Assembly (NCBI GenBank): GCA_029204225.1
Contig: CM055100.1
Coordinates: forward strand, 439,001-503,000
Direction of reading: 5' to 3'
Length of the DNA stretch: 64,000 nucleotides
Origin: Diphasiastrum complanatum
Taxonomy: Eukaryota; Streptophyta; Lycopodiopsida; Lycopodiales; Lycopodiaceae
Shown here one piece after another: positions 23,426 through 33,960 of the stretch (position 1 is the stretch's first letter; each line of letters starts with the position of its first letter). A model generated the notes under the pieces. That model was not told the origin of the DNA. It saw only the letters and a list, made by a program, of their open reading frames with translations, and did no database searches. A program made the position numbers and the translations under genes.

Positions 23426-24597
23426 ATGGCTACAAGTGGTGGATTTATGTTAGAGAGCAATGATAGGCTTACCTCAATCAACTATTCTACTTGGAAGGTG
23501 AGGATGGAGTCCTTATTGGAGATGAATGAGTTCATGGAGATTGTTGTAGGTGTGGAGGAGAGGCCTCAAGCACCTCAAGATCAAATGAGGTATGACAAGA
23601 GAGCTAAAAGAGCTCTACACATGATTAAGATGAATGTTACCAATGAACTTCTCAAGGAAGTTGGTAAGTGCACATCATCTTTGGAGGCTTGGAAAGCTTT
23701 GAAGAAGCTTTATGAATCCAAGTCTAAATCAAGAGTGCTCACTATTAGAAGGAAAATCTTTTAAAGTTTGCAAAAGAAGGAAGAGAGTACTCATGCTTTT
23801 GTTTTGAGGCTTAAAGCATTCAATGATTAGTTAGCATGCATTGATGAAAGCATTAAGGAGATAGAACTTGTTCAAGTTATACTTAATGGCTTGTTGGATG
23901 ATCATGCTAATCTTGTTCAAAGTTTGCTATTCAAAAGACTTTGTCAAGTATTGTAGATTTGCAAGAGATCTTGGTGAATGAGGATTATAGCCTTCAATCA
24001 AGAGGAGGCGGATCTACATCAACATCTCATTATGAAGAGGAGGCTATGTTTATCAAAGGCAAGTTCAAGGGAAAAGGCAAAGGCAAGTGGTCTAAATGGC
24101 AAGATCAAGGTGAGACTTCTTCTTTTGGCAAAAAGAAAGATAAGTCTAAGTTGAGATGCTTTTATTGTGGAATCAAAGGGCATTTTTCAAATGAATGTTT
24201 GAAGAAACAAAGAGATGAAGGTAGCAAGCAAATCAACTTTATTACTAATGATGAGGATCTAGGTGGTGGTGATTCTCTTTTGATGTGTTCTTCAAGTCCA
24301 ATATCGAGTGAAGGTGACAAAGATTCATGGTGGATTGATAGTGGAGCTAGTTCACACATGACTAGTCACAAGGAGTTCTTTACTTCTTTGGTCACTTATG
24401 ATGGAGCCAAGAAAGCAATTCACATGGCCAATGGTGGTGAGTGTGTGATTGAAGGTATTAGTTCAATTTCTATTTGTCTCTCTACTAATAGGAAATCAAG
24501 ACTTGATGGTGTTCATTACATTTCTTCTCTTTCAAAGAATTTGCTAAGTGTTGGTCAAATGATAGAGAAAGGATACATTAGTAAAGTTTGGTGGTGA
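23426..24597 (+). pseudogene. Copia gag, zinc knuckle and protease, broken
   Basis: Closely related to the N-terminal third of the intact polyprotein on 6347-10300. The start MATSGGFMLESNDRLTS aligns with MASNGGIMLESSERLSS. The gag runs to a TAA at 23762. After further stops and a frameshift near 23925 the frame resumes at 23941 with SSIVDLQEILVNEDYSLQS. The zinc knuckle CFYCGIKGHFSNEC and protease WWIDSGASSHMTSHKEF are intact at the residue level. It ends at 24597. The upstream in-frame ATG at 23414 is less likely as start because the sister element begins at MAS. Confidence 0.85.
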
Positions 24598-24732
24598 TAC
24601 TTGCTTCATTACAAAGGAAAAAATCTTGATTGCTAGGGGCAATAGACAAGGTAGACTTTTCAAGCTTGATGTTTATAGACAAGGTAGACTTTTCAACTTG
24701 ATGTTTTTGTTGTGGCTAACAAAAAGGATTGA

Positions 24733-25866
24733 ATGGGAAAGGAGATTGGTCTCAACTTTCCAAAGTTACCTTTTAGCATCAATAAGATTGGTGGATCTTA
24801 TACAAAGTCTAAAAAGCTTCCTTATGCTAGATCTAGGTCAAGATCTAATATGCTTCTTGGAAATGTTCATCTTTGTGCTAACTTGGCTAGTCTTGAGGAT
24901 AATGATGGTGTTTCAATAGTTCTTCATGGCAAGTGCAAGCGTGCAAAAGGTAAAGAAAGAGCTAACTTCATCAATGGAGGTGAAGGTTCTTCCTTGGAAA
25001 AGGTTGTTTCTAATGATTTCTTTTATCATATGGAAAAAGATGTTGCTAGGTGCAGGCATGAAGGAGATGGTTCTTCTACATTCTTTTGTGATGAGTCCAA
25101 GAAAGTCATTTTTGCATCAAGTGGAGTCACGTGTCTTCATAAAAAGAGTAGATCAAATGGTTCTATCAAGAGACTTGGTGAGGGAGATAGTCACAAGTCA
25201 AGAAGAAGAGAAGTATGTGAAGAGTTCAAAGTAGGAGGTACTTTGAATGATGTCACTGTGAATGATAGTGAGGAAGAATCATTATCATATGAGTCGTTAC
25301 CTAAATTATTTATTAGAAGTTCTTGTTTGAAAAAAGAGAGTATTTCAATCATCCTTATGTTGAAGGTACTAGTCATTTCTTTCATGACTTCTAATGTTTT
25401 TGAGGTTTCTACTTCTTATGATGCAATCATTAAGAGGGAGTATTATGAAGAAAAGAGCAATGGAAGATTGGTTCTTGGGAAGATCCAATGCATGGATCTC
25501 ACATCTCTTCATCAAAACAAAGGATTCTATGATTGTGAGTTGATCACTCATAATCGAGATGGCAAAAGGTTGGTTGGAGAAGACTACATGGAGCAAATTG
25601 AGAGGCAATTTCTTCAAAGCAAGGGAGATCTCATTGGTGAGCTTATTGAGGTTTGTTATGGACTCAAGAAGACTAGATTTATTAGGTTTGATACTCATCT
25701 TCACCTACTCTACTTCATGTTGGATGGAAAGTTTGGAATCTATCTTTTGATTTATGATGGTGACATTGGTGACATTGTTCTCACTAACCTTTGTAAAAAT
25801 TCGAGATCAAGCATTGATGAGATCTTGCTGGATCTAGATCATATGTTTGAGAGGGAGTATTTCTAG
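24733..25866 (+). other. 377-codon open frame in pol position lacking catalytic motifs
   Basis: Uninterrupted frame where integrase and RT should lie. Its beginning (NFPKLPFSINKIGGSYTKSK, LPYARSRSRS) aligns with the pre-integrase region of the intact sister protein. Its end (CYGLKKTRF, LLIYDGDIGDIVLTN, SIDEILLDLDHMFEREY) echoes YGLKQ, LLIYVDDIIL and IDEIKMALKREF of the RT. The YVDD box is replaced by YDGDIGD, and no integrase D,D35E pattern is visible between. The middle is rich in Ser, Lys and Glu and unrecognised. Whether it is a decayed-but-open pol or a selected new protein cannot be told from one copy. Confidence 0.5.
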
Positions 25867-26864
25867 AGGTTCAGCTCTGAAGATATTCATATCTTTGGTA
25901 TCTTTGATGTTCAAGAGAAAGGTAAGCAAGTGGAAGTGACTCACTTTGCTTTACTCACATGTTTTGGAGAATTTTCTTGCGTAGATGATGCTATGCAAGT
26001 GGATATTGGTTCTCATGGTTTTCATACTAGAAAAGCAAGTAATGGATCTGGAAAACAAAGTACCCAACGACTTTGATGGTCAAGAGGAAGATCAAGAGGT
26101 TGGTCTCAAAGGGCTTCAACAACACAGAAGGAAAGGTGGCAATTTGGAGCTAGTCAAGAGCATCAAAGGAAGGTTATTTGACAAAGATGTTTTGAATCTA
26201 TTTTTGCAACTTATTGAAGACTCAAGTAAGGTCAAAGGAGCAACAAGGAAAGTGTTTTTCAAGTTTACTTTACTTGTTCGGTCTCATGTTTGAGCTATTT
26301 CATGTGGATGTGTGCAAACTGTCAAGATATGGACAAACTAGCTACATTGTCTTGCAATATCTTATTGTTGGAGTTGTACTAGCATTCTTGGCTGGTTTTG
26401 CTGATGGAAATGAAGCTATTGGAGGTTCATTATGTCACTCATTCATGGCCAAGTCATCAAGTATTGATGATATATTGTGGCAAGATGGAGATGGAGGCTC
26501 ATACATGGAGTTTTATGGTGAAGACATATAAAAAAAGGACAAAGTTGGAGGAGACAAGCAAGAAAATGCTCATCAATCACATTTATTGTTTGGTTGCTGT
26601 AATTTTCTAGAGAGTTCCAAGTTTGAAGCATGGAGGAATCATCTCATTCACATTCTATTTGGTTCTTCATGTTCTAGTTATATCTTGATGTGTAAAATTG
26701 ATGTAAGAAATAGTGAAGCATCCAATTTGGACACTATTCTCTACATAATTATGAAAGATACTTTAGAACCTTAGAAAGGAGATCTATACTTAGTATGGGG
26801 ATCATTCTAAAGTTGGATCACAGTAGTATGGTTAAAACTATGCCAAAACTAGTTGAAGAGGGAG
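25867..26864 (+). pseudogene. Rest of pol-derived region and polypurine tract
   Basis: Short broken frames without RT or RNase H signatures. Just before the 3' LTR the frame reads VKTMPKLVEEGV followed by TGA. This matches the end of the intact sister protein (LKLASNVEEGV), so the 3' end of pol has been kept while the centre is lost. The tract GAAGAGGGAG at 26855-26864 is the polypurine tract. Confidence 0.65.
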
Positions 26865-27211
26865 TGTGAGAGATTTCAACTAGTTTAGTCTAGTTTAGTC
26901 ATATTTTGGTAATTTGTCAATAAGAGGCCAAAACTCATTCTAGACTTAGAGATAAACTTTTTGAAGTTATATTACTTTAAAATACATTCAATAAACATTT
27001 TTGAAAGTGTTGGAAAGTTGGTAGTCGAGTTCGAGAGAGATTCTAATTTGAACTTTGGGTACATTGAATCTAGACCCAAAAATAGGAGGATTTACATTTT
27101 GGAGGGAAAGCCAAGTGGCCAAATAGGGTTTGGACACTCTATAAAAGGATGTAACTCGTGAAGAAACTTATCTTCTCTCTTCTCGTGAAGAGACTTATCT
27201 TCTCTCTTCTC
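26865..27211 (+). repeat. Truncated 3' LTR
   Basis: Starts TGTGAGAGATTTCAAC and follows the 5' LTR for about 310 bp, through the TATA box. It then carries a 26-bp tandem duplication (TGAAGA(A/G)ACTTATCTTCTCT-type) and loses homology near 27211. Confidence 0.8.
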
Positions 27212-27265
27212 TTCCCCTTGAGCTAGCTGCCCCCTGAGTCAGTAACTGTGGGTATTGTTTGTTGG

Positions 27266-27353
<88 letters not shown>

Positions 27354-28129
27354 CTATTCATCTATTTATGTAGTTTTTCTATTTTAGGACCTTTGATATA
27401 AAGAAAATAGAAATTGGATTAGAATTTTGCATGATAGTGTTAAGAGTCTGTTGTCAAAATTCATAGACTTCATATTGAGAAATTTTGGATAACAAAATTG
27501 CAAAAAAAATAAAAAATAATAACATGTATTGATAACAATAAAAAATTGGTACATTTAAATTTTGTTGTTGTTGTAAAATCTATCGAATAATATTTTTACC
27601 TCGTGTAGGTCAAAGAACTCCTGTTGGTGAGATTGCATGAAAAAAATTTGATTTTCCATATAAAACAAGAACCATGTGATATTGTAACACAAAGGCCTTG
27701 TCATGTCATATTGTCATATCTTAAATTTTTGTGAAGATTAATCAGTTTTCTGCTTTTGCATGCAGTAGCATCAATTTGTTGGAATGTAAGTTAAGGAGAC
27801 ATGTTTCACATGCGTGGGACAATACATTGACTTGTCCTTTGGCTCCTCCTAAACTCTTAGAGCATATCATTGATACGATAAATAAAATTTAATGCACTTT
27901 TCAGGTGATTCATATCTATTTTGCATATTATAATATATTTTAAATTTGAAATATATCCATGATTTTGATAAATGTGTGCTCTATTATAACAAATTTGATA
28001 TTAATTTGTTTTCATGTTTGAAGTTGCACAAAGCAAAAATTTGGTCACATATGCAATTATTAGTTTTTTTGGCTAGAAAAGTAAGTATCGGTAGTAAGAT
28101 AGCTCTAAGTTGAGTTATCATGCGAAGTG
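27212..28129. repeat. (TC)n microsatellite and AT-rich spacer
   Basis: A pure (TC) run of about 84 bp covers 27268-27351. The rest (27352-28129) is strongly AT-rich with no long frame and no recognisable element. Confidence 0.7.
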
Positions 28130-28325
28130 TGCTAATGCTATTCTAAAATATTTCATATGGTAGATGCTAAATCTTGTGATTCACCAATGGAGTCAAGTGT
28201 AAAGCTAACTATAAGAGGTAATGAAAGATCCTTCGAGGACATTACTCTCTATAGGAAGCTAGTTGGTTCACTCATATATCTAACCATCACAAGACCTGAT
28301 CTTAGCTATTCTATTGGTAGATTGG
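28130..28325 (+). pseudogene. Fragment of Copia RT C-terminus
   Basis: Plus-strand frame with DSPMESSVKLTIRGNERSF, EDITLYRKLVGSLIYLTIT and RPDLSYSIGRL. It matches residues of about 1060-1108 of the intact polyprotein (TPMESNVKLTTRSNERSFED...) almost residue for residue. Similarity starts and stops abruptly, so this is an isolated insert or recombination remnant of the same family. Confidence 0.85.
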
Positions 28326-28479
28326 CGTGGCTAACAATCTTGAATACTGGAGGGCCGGTCTACCATATTAGGACTATTCCATGTCCTTAACTAAATATGG
28401 CCATAACAAGTAGTTCTAGATTTTAGATGTTCCATGTTTATAAACATTCATGTTAACATACCTTTCTATACTTGATTAG

Positions 28480-29570
28480 AGGATTATGTGCTTTCATGTG
28501 ATGCACTCAAATATATATCCACATGGTCTTGCTATTATAGGTCATGATTGGGTATGTGATAGCTTGCTTGAATCTAATCAAATCCTCAATCAAGACAACT
28601 CAATATTGTTGGCAACTTTTGGGTTGAAAAATGCACTTCCGACATTTCAACAGATGGTGATCTTCCATATCCGGGTCAATTTGTAGTTGTATTTTTAGAT
28701 GATATTCTCATCTATGGTAGAACTCTTAAGGAGCATTTGATTCATCTTGAGATTGTCTTGAGAATTCTCATAAGAGAAAAATTACATGCTAAAAAATCTA
28801 AATGTGAATTCTTTAAGCATGAGTTGGTGTACCTCGGTTATAAGATCACCCCGGACAGGTTGAAGATAGATGAGAGTAAGTTCAAGACAGTGCTTGAGTG
28901 GCCATACCAAAGACGGTTAGAGAAGTTAAGTCTTTTTTCGGTTTTACTGTTTTCTTTCGTAATTCAATTAAAGATTATGCAAAGTTAGCAGCGCCTCTAA
29001 ATAATATAATTAAAGCAGAGTTAACAAGAAAAAGAAGAGAGGTCAAACTATCCGCCTATTGAATGGAATGAAGAACAGAATTAATGTTTTGAGAAACTCA
29101 AACAATTGGTTGCTTCAGCTCCTCTTTTATAGATCGCAAATCCATATTTACCTTACGTTGTACAAACTAAAGCAAGTGATTCGGAGATAGGAGCGGTTCT
29201 TTTACAAAATAATAGGTTGATAGCATTTGAAAACAAGAAACTTACTGGACCTCAATTGCGCTATACAACTCAGGAGAAGGAGTTATTTGCTCTGATACAT
29301 GCAGTTAAAACCTAGAGGCATTACCTTTATGGTAGTCAATTCATAGTGTATACAGATCACCAGCCTCTAAAGTACTTTTGCAATCAAAACGATTTGAGAG
29401 GTCGTAAAGCTCGTTGGGCTGAGCTTATGCAAGAATTTGCTCATGAGATCCGAAATGTCAAGGGTAGCTCTAACTGAGTTGCATATGCTCTTAGTCGGAT
29501 TGGTGAATTAAATGAACTTTTATCACCCAGATTCCCATTGATATATATCTTTCGTTGAGAGTAAAGTGTG
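28480..29570 (+). pseudogene. Gypsy RT-RNase H fragment
   Basis: Degenerate plus-strand Ty3/gypsy pol. RT pieces are ATFGLKNALPTFQQMV, a VVFLDDILIYG-like box at about 28685-28720 and HAKKSKCEFFKHELVYLGY. RNase H pieces are RLIAFENKKLTGPQLRYT, IVYTDHQPLKYF and KARWAELMQEFAHEIRN. Several stops and frameshifts are present. Integrase is absent, so the fragment was truncated between RNase H and the 3' LTR. Confidence 0.85.
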
Positions 29571-29695
29571 GAATAGATTCTCATTTTGGTCGCATTTGGA
29601 AAATGCTTGAGACTGGATGGGAAAGAGTTGAAAGCATAAAAAAGAACTTCCCTAGTTTCCACTTCTGAGGACAACGTAGTTCAAGTGGGGAAGAA

Positions 29696-30350
29696 TGTTA
29701 CGTCCATGTCCAGTATGTGGTATTCCGAATAATTCCTGACATGGATAGCCGGTACTCCACTATATAAGGTTGTTAGTTACGCCACATCATTCCGGGGTTG
29801 GCTCAATTGGTTAGCTTGACATCCAAAGTTTCTTTGGTCTCAAGTTCGAGCCTCCCTAAAAAACCAAGCCTACATTACGGGCTTGGGTGATAATGTAATT
29901 AATGATCTTATGAGGGCCCAGGTGCTCTAATTGGACCTATGAAACTTTTGCATGATGCTTGACAGCTTTTGTGCAAGAATAGAAGGTCAAATGCTTTTTC
30001 ATAGGATTGGAGGGATCGTAGAGGGAATATTCTCTAGTCAACATATTTAGAGTTATCTTTTTTGTTGTCTTTTGATATAAATTGTATGCTTGCACCTCAT
30101 TAGATTTGTAAATTTAAGCTAATGTCTGTTTATGTAAAGATGAGCCCTCATTTTACTTTACAGTTCTCAACAGTTTCAATATCAAGGGACTGCTCGTTTT
30201 ACTATACAGTTCGTAGCAATTGCAGATCAACGGAGTACTCATATTTTGTATACAGCTCTCCTAACCTCGATTGTGCTGTTTATAAACGAATTGTAAATAA
30301 GAAGTAGTTTTCATACATCAGAGGTTATATAAATGGAGCTGTCATCGTTT
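29696..30350 (+). repeat. Probable gypsy 3' LTR, right end unknown
   Basis: Begins TGTTACGTCC right after the purine-rich AAGTGGGGAAGAA, the usual gypsy polypurine tract/LTR junction. A TATA-like ACTATATAAGG lies at about 29758. The right border could not be set because no partner LTR lies in the window, so the end given is a guess. A SINE-like insert lies inside. Confidence 0.45.
29794..29940 (+). mobile_element. tRNA-derived SINE-like element
   Basis: GGGGTTGGCTCAATTGGTTA carries a pol III A-box-like core (TGGCTCAATTGG, about 29799-29810). GGTCTCAAGTTCGAGCC at 29836-29852 carries the B box (GTTCGAGCC). The ~35-bp spacing and the tRNA-like 5' end are typical of plant SINEs such as Au-like families. 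The 3' end and target duplication were not resolved. A tRNA pseudogene is the alternative, but a following unrelated GGGCCCAGGTGCTCT body favours a SINE. Confidence 0.6.
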
Positions 30351-30748
30351 GCTGACTAAGTTCATTCTTAAGTTGTATCTGCTCAGAGAGTAGATGAAAT
30401 AGTAAGCAGAATCTGCCCAGAGAGTACTTGAAATAGCTTCATAGGTTTCACGAGCAAAAGGCAATGAAGAATGTAGTCGAGATATCAGGAAAGAATTTCC
30501 AATTTCTTTGTTGTGAGAAAACAATTTTTAACTTGAATGTTTCTTCAAACGGAGGTCTTTACTGATTGTGAGTATAGTAAAGAGTAATAACTAGCTACTT
30601 GCTTGCCTATGAAAGCTCATAACGTAGCAACGATACATCTTCGATCCAGATTGTGTTTCCCTTTGGTGGAGCGACCAAAATAATAATTCTCCACAGCTAT
30701 AAATGTTTTCTACTGTTTGATCTGACTGATTGTAAGGAAGAGAACTAT
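29941..30748. other. Spacer downstream of the aspartic protease gene
   Basis: AT-rich, no supported gene. The right part probably contains the 3' untranslated region and polyadenylation region of the minus-strand protease gene. Two imperfect copies of a ~48-bp block (GTAGATGAAATAGTAAGCAGA / GTACTTGAAATAGCTTCATAG type, preceded by CTGCNCAGAGAG) lie at 30377-30440. Confidence 0.4.
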
Positions 30749-32356
30749 TTAGCAAGTAGAATTGTAGTTCTTGGAGGATTGGGAAGCTAGTGTGATCTCA
30801 CTGCAATCGGTGGGAACAAAACCAATTTGAAAGTTCTCTAGATCGTAGACGACATGAATATTTTGCTGCTGTAAGTTTCCAATTATGTAGATCATGTCTG
30901 AGGGCGCTATGGAAAGGCAGGAGGTGCCAGCATTGTCCACTGACAGAAAATAGTTCTCCAGGGCCATCTGGTAGTCAGCTCCTTTGAAGTGAAATGTGAT
31001 GCCTGGAATACCATCGGCCGCAATTCCTGTTATGTTGAAGCACAGCTCCAAAGGTAAATTGGTTTTTACGGGTGTAAGAGGCGTTTTCAGCTGCAATGCG
31101 TGCTTGATGGAGTCATAAGCCAGCTTCGGGAGATAAGTGAGAGTTGTTCCAGAGTCGAATATGGTGGCACTGTCACCTTTCTCGTTGGCATCAAATGTTC
31201 CAGCAGGCATGTTTAGCCTTTCTCCTCCAACACTAATATCTTCTAGGTGTACAAAGTAGAATAGTGAATCCCCAGATATAGGGGTGTACTGGAGACCAGG
31301 CTCAGCTGGAACTGCTCCTTGTCCGATGATCAAGGCACTGCTCTTGTCTGAGTCTGCATCCGTTTGAGGAAGTAGACAGTATGAGAATTTGTTGGCGTGT
31401 GTAGGCCCAAGCTGCGAGGGTAGTGACAGAGGTCCTTTCGCCATGCCCAAGATGCCTGCTTCCATAGAGCTGAATGTTCCTTTGTTCTTATTACCGCATC
31501 CGAATGTATATTCAGGAGCTTGATAAATGTCATTAATAGATGTACCTATGCTTATCACTTCTGTTGCCAGAGTTCCGATTGTAGTCGATCCATCTCCATA
31601 TCCATAATCATATTGGCAGGTATAATTTGCAGCGCATCGGTGAGAAACCTTATCACAGGCAGCACTCGAACAGAAAACGGGTTGATAGGAGGAAGATTGT
31701 GATGGGTCAAATTTGGGAGATGACTGATTGAAGCAGTTGGTACAAGGCTCGCATTGCACCCACAGAAGATCGCTGCCTGTGTCCATAATCACTCTGAATA
31801 CACTCGATGGAGTACCGATTCCTATGTCGGTGTAGTATACTCCTTGGCCAGTTGTCACTGGGCTTAAGAGGTCTTTATCAGATATGCTACTTTCCTTGCT
31901 CAATTCTTTTGGCATTTCTTTGGTTGATTCGATGTTGCTATGAGTAAGTAAAGGGTTGATGCGGTTGGCAATTATCTTCAGGCGAGCTTGATCATGCTTC
32001 AAAGTCCTAAGCAATGTGCCTTTGATGGCGAAACTGGATATGGAGGAAGTCCGGGGCAGTCTAAAGCCATCCAGGCGCTTGAGACCTATCACCACAGTAT
32101 CCGCTGATGCCGCAGCTTTTGTTGCAGTATGGTTTCCCATCTGATGCCTACACCTTGCAACTGATTCCTCCGATGAAGAAGGCCTTCGTTGATGATGGGC
32201 AGGGCCATGCTTGTGTTGATTATGATAATGATGATGTCTAGCTGCAAGCACTGGAGACCCTAAGCCCCAGAAGAGCAACGTGCTGAAACCTGCCACAATG
32301 GCAAACGATCTCATCTGCCACTTTGCAGATATTACCCTCCGTGGTGTGTGCCTCAT
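30749..32356 (-). CDS. Nepenthesin-type aspartic protease (A1 family)
   Basis: Pepsin-like aspartic endopeptidase of the plant nepenthesin/CDR1 type. Numbering from the TTG at 32404, the two catalytic motifs are DTGSDLLWVQC (D208) and FDSGTTLTYL (D417). Between them is the Cys-rich nepenthesin insert (C218, C221, C224, C245, C250, C257, C263). A hydrophobic stretch at 33-54 (IVAGFSTLLFWGLGSPVLAA) should act as signal peptide or anchor. It is followed by an unusual His-rich run, HHHYHNQHKHGPAHHQ. The frame is open and uninterrupted to TAG/TAA-type stop at 30749. The start is uncertain. The frame reaches 32404, but that codon is TTG within CCTTGCAG, which looks like a splice acceptor, so an upstream exon may exist. 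Without one, the first ATG is at 32356 (used here); the next, at 32314, sits just before the hydrophobic segment. Length and motifs look functional. The substrate is unknown. Confidence 0.9.
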   Translation of the reverse strand: MRHTPRRVISAKWQMRSFAIVAGFSTLLFWGLGSPVLAARHHHYHNQHKHGPAHHQRRPSSSEESVARCRHQMGNHTATKAAASADTVVIGLKRLDGFRLPRTSSISSFAIKGTLLRTLKHDQARLKIIANRINPLLTHSNIESTKEMPKELSKESSISDKDLLSPVTTGQGVYYTDIGIGTPSSVFRVIMDTGSDLLWVQCEPCTNCFNQSSPKFDPSQSSSYQPVFCSSAACDKVSHRCAANYTCQYDYGYGDGSTTIGTLATEVISIGTSINDIYQAPEYTFGCGNKNKGTFSSMEAGILGMAKGPLSLPSQLGPTHANKFSYCLLPQTDADSDKSSALIIGQGAVPAEPGLQYTPISGDSLFYFVHLEDISVGGERLNMPAGTFDANEKGDSATIFDSGTTLTYLPKLAYDSIKHALQLKTPLTPVKTNLPLELCFNITGIAADGIPGITFHFKGADYQMALENYFLSVDNAGTSCLSIAPSDMIYIIGNLQQQNIHVVYDLENFQIGFVPTDCSEITLASQSSKNYNSTC

Positions 32357-32396
32357 TGTGGAACTCGCTGGCTTGGTCTGCGCCACCTCCTGCTGA

Positions 32397-32404
32397 TCCT
32401 GCAA
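32397..32404 (-). other. Possible splice acceptor ahead of the protease frame
   Basis: On the minus strand, CATTTTACCTTGCCTTGCAG precedes GATCAGCAGGAG. The pyrimidine-rich TTGCAG followed by an open frame suggests a 3' splice site. If it is used, the gene has a 5' exon further right, possibly near the GC-rich patch at 33240-33545. Confidence 0.4.
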
Positions 32405-32489
32405 GGCAAGGTAAAATGTGTATGTAAGGCTTAATCAGACTACACTCTTGTTATAAATCCAACTATCAGTTGAATTGGCAGCTGCAACT

Positions 32490-33070
32490 ACATACGTAAA
32501 CCAAAATCCCATTCCTAGCCTAGAAATACCAGTACAATTTCAAACCATAACTGTTCCCTGGAGTTTAAATTTCGACATATTCTAATTAGTATCATGTAAA
32601 CTAAAAATCCTTTTTCTGGCCTCGAAACACAACTACAATGACTGAATTCCGTGGAGTATCAATGTGAGTATACTCTTAAGAATTAGTATATTCATGTGAT
32701 CTAGAAACCCATTCCTAGGAAATATTCCTAGAATACTCTTAAGAATTAGTATATTCATTTATTCTAGAAACCCCATTCCTAGAAATCTAGGCCTGGCTTC
32801 AAAATATCACTACAATCACAAGCCAAGATTGAATATAAATGAGAAAATACCGTTATCAGTATTATGTAAATAAAAGATTACCACCCATTTCTGCCCTCAA
32901 AACACTACTAGAATGATTGAATTCCAGATCCGTGGAGTATGAATACGAGTATAGTACAGTCTTAATTGTATCATGTAAACTAAAGACCCAATATTCCTGC
33001 CCTGAAAACATTACTACATTTACAAACCATGACTGATCCCTTGGAGTATAGCTTTGAATATATTCTTCTG
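32490..33070. repeat. Degenerate ~100-bp tandem repeat upstream of the protease
   Basis: Five or six diverged copies of a unit with the order (G)TAAACTAAA, CCCATTCCTGCCC, GAAAACACTACTACAAT, CCGTGGAGTATGAAT, GTATACTCTTAA. Units start near 32499, 32597, 32697, 32764, 32868 and 32977. It lies in the promoter or first intron of the protease gene. Confidence 0.65.
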
Positions 33071-33960
33071 ATTCTCACACAGAAGAAGAAGAAGAAAATA
33101 TGAGAACAATGCTAAGAAAGAGGTAAAATTAATACTCTTGCATATGTCTGAAATAAAAAATCACCAAGCCTGCAGCCTGCCTTCTTCTTTTTTGTGGGTT
33201 TGTTTGTTTGTTTCTTGGAGGGTGAGGTATTTTATTTTATATGCAATTGGGGGTGCGGACGGTGGCCGTGGAGTTGAGAAAATTCAGAAGCAAATCACGG
33301 CTGCGCCGCTGCTGGAAAACGGTGACGTGAAGAATAATATAAGTGGAGTGCTGGTAGCAGTAGTAATAGTATTATGCGGGTCGGTTTCCGGCGGCGATGG
33401 GATTTGGCGAGGCCTGCACCACCGCCCTGCACCCTGCCCTTTCTTCTTCTTCTTGTGCTTATCGGGAGGCCCTTCCAGCAGCAGGGCAAAGCTTGAGAGC
33501 ACACAAGGAAAGGCTAGGTTTAATGCCCCTCAAGTGGGTCCCGGAATTTTGATCTTGAGATATTCAGTGTGTTAGCTTTGCTGCCCTCATTTGTCACTCA
33601 CATATGAGTTTGAGAGTTGAAATAACTTTGTTTTTTAGTTTTCTTAATATGCAATTTTGTTTTCTTGTTGTCTTTTAATGATTTGAATGCCATGTGTGGG
33701 TGACCTCTCTTGATATATAGATCACCTTGTTGGCCTTGCCTTGCAAAAGCATTTGTCTGCGTTAAAGTTAGTCAGGATGCCTAAAGTTTGGGAGACTTTA
33801 CCTCAATTTATGTGCTTTCAAATGTCCTTTGTGTTTTTTGAATGTCTGAAGATTCATACTTTCATGAATCATGATAAGTTGAATTGAAATTCACATATAT
33901 TTAAACTACGAACTACTCTTTAGATTTTGCTTTCCATTTTTGTTGTTTACAAACCTAAGT
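33071..33960. other. GC-rich patch and spacer
   Basis: 33240-33545 is markedly richer in G and C than its surroundings and lies about 0.9 kb upstream of the minus-strand protease frame. It could be the promoter or first untranslated exon of that gene. The overlapping short frames on both strands are low-complexity and are not called. 33546-33960 shows nothing. Confidence 0.35.

Larger units (their letters stand above)
22250..27211 (+). mobile_element. Non-autonomous Copia relative
   Basis: Plus-strand element with a complete 5' LTR (22250-22902), an adjacent Met-type primer site, a gag-protease region similar to the young Copia polyprotein, a polypurine tract identical to that of the young element and a truncated 3' LTR (26865-27211). 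The two LTRs show about 17 differences over some 305 aligned bases by eye, so this is much older than the 5697 element. The region that should encode integrase and RT lacks their motifs. The element is inserted in the Penelope-like remnant. Confidence 0.85.

Noticed and set aside
29794-29866. Functional tRNA gene
   Set aside because: A and B boxes are present, but the flanking sequence does not close an acceptor stem and the unit continues as a SINE-like body.
33138-33575. Possible gene in the GC-rich patch
   Set aside because: Overlapping frames on both strands are low-complexity; more likely promoter or untranslated exon of the protease.
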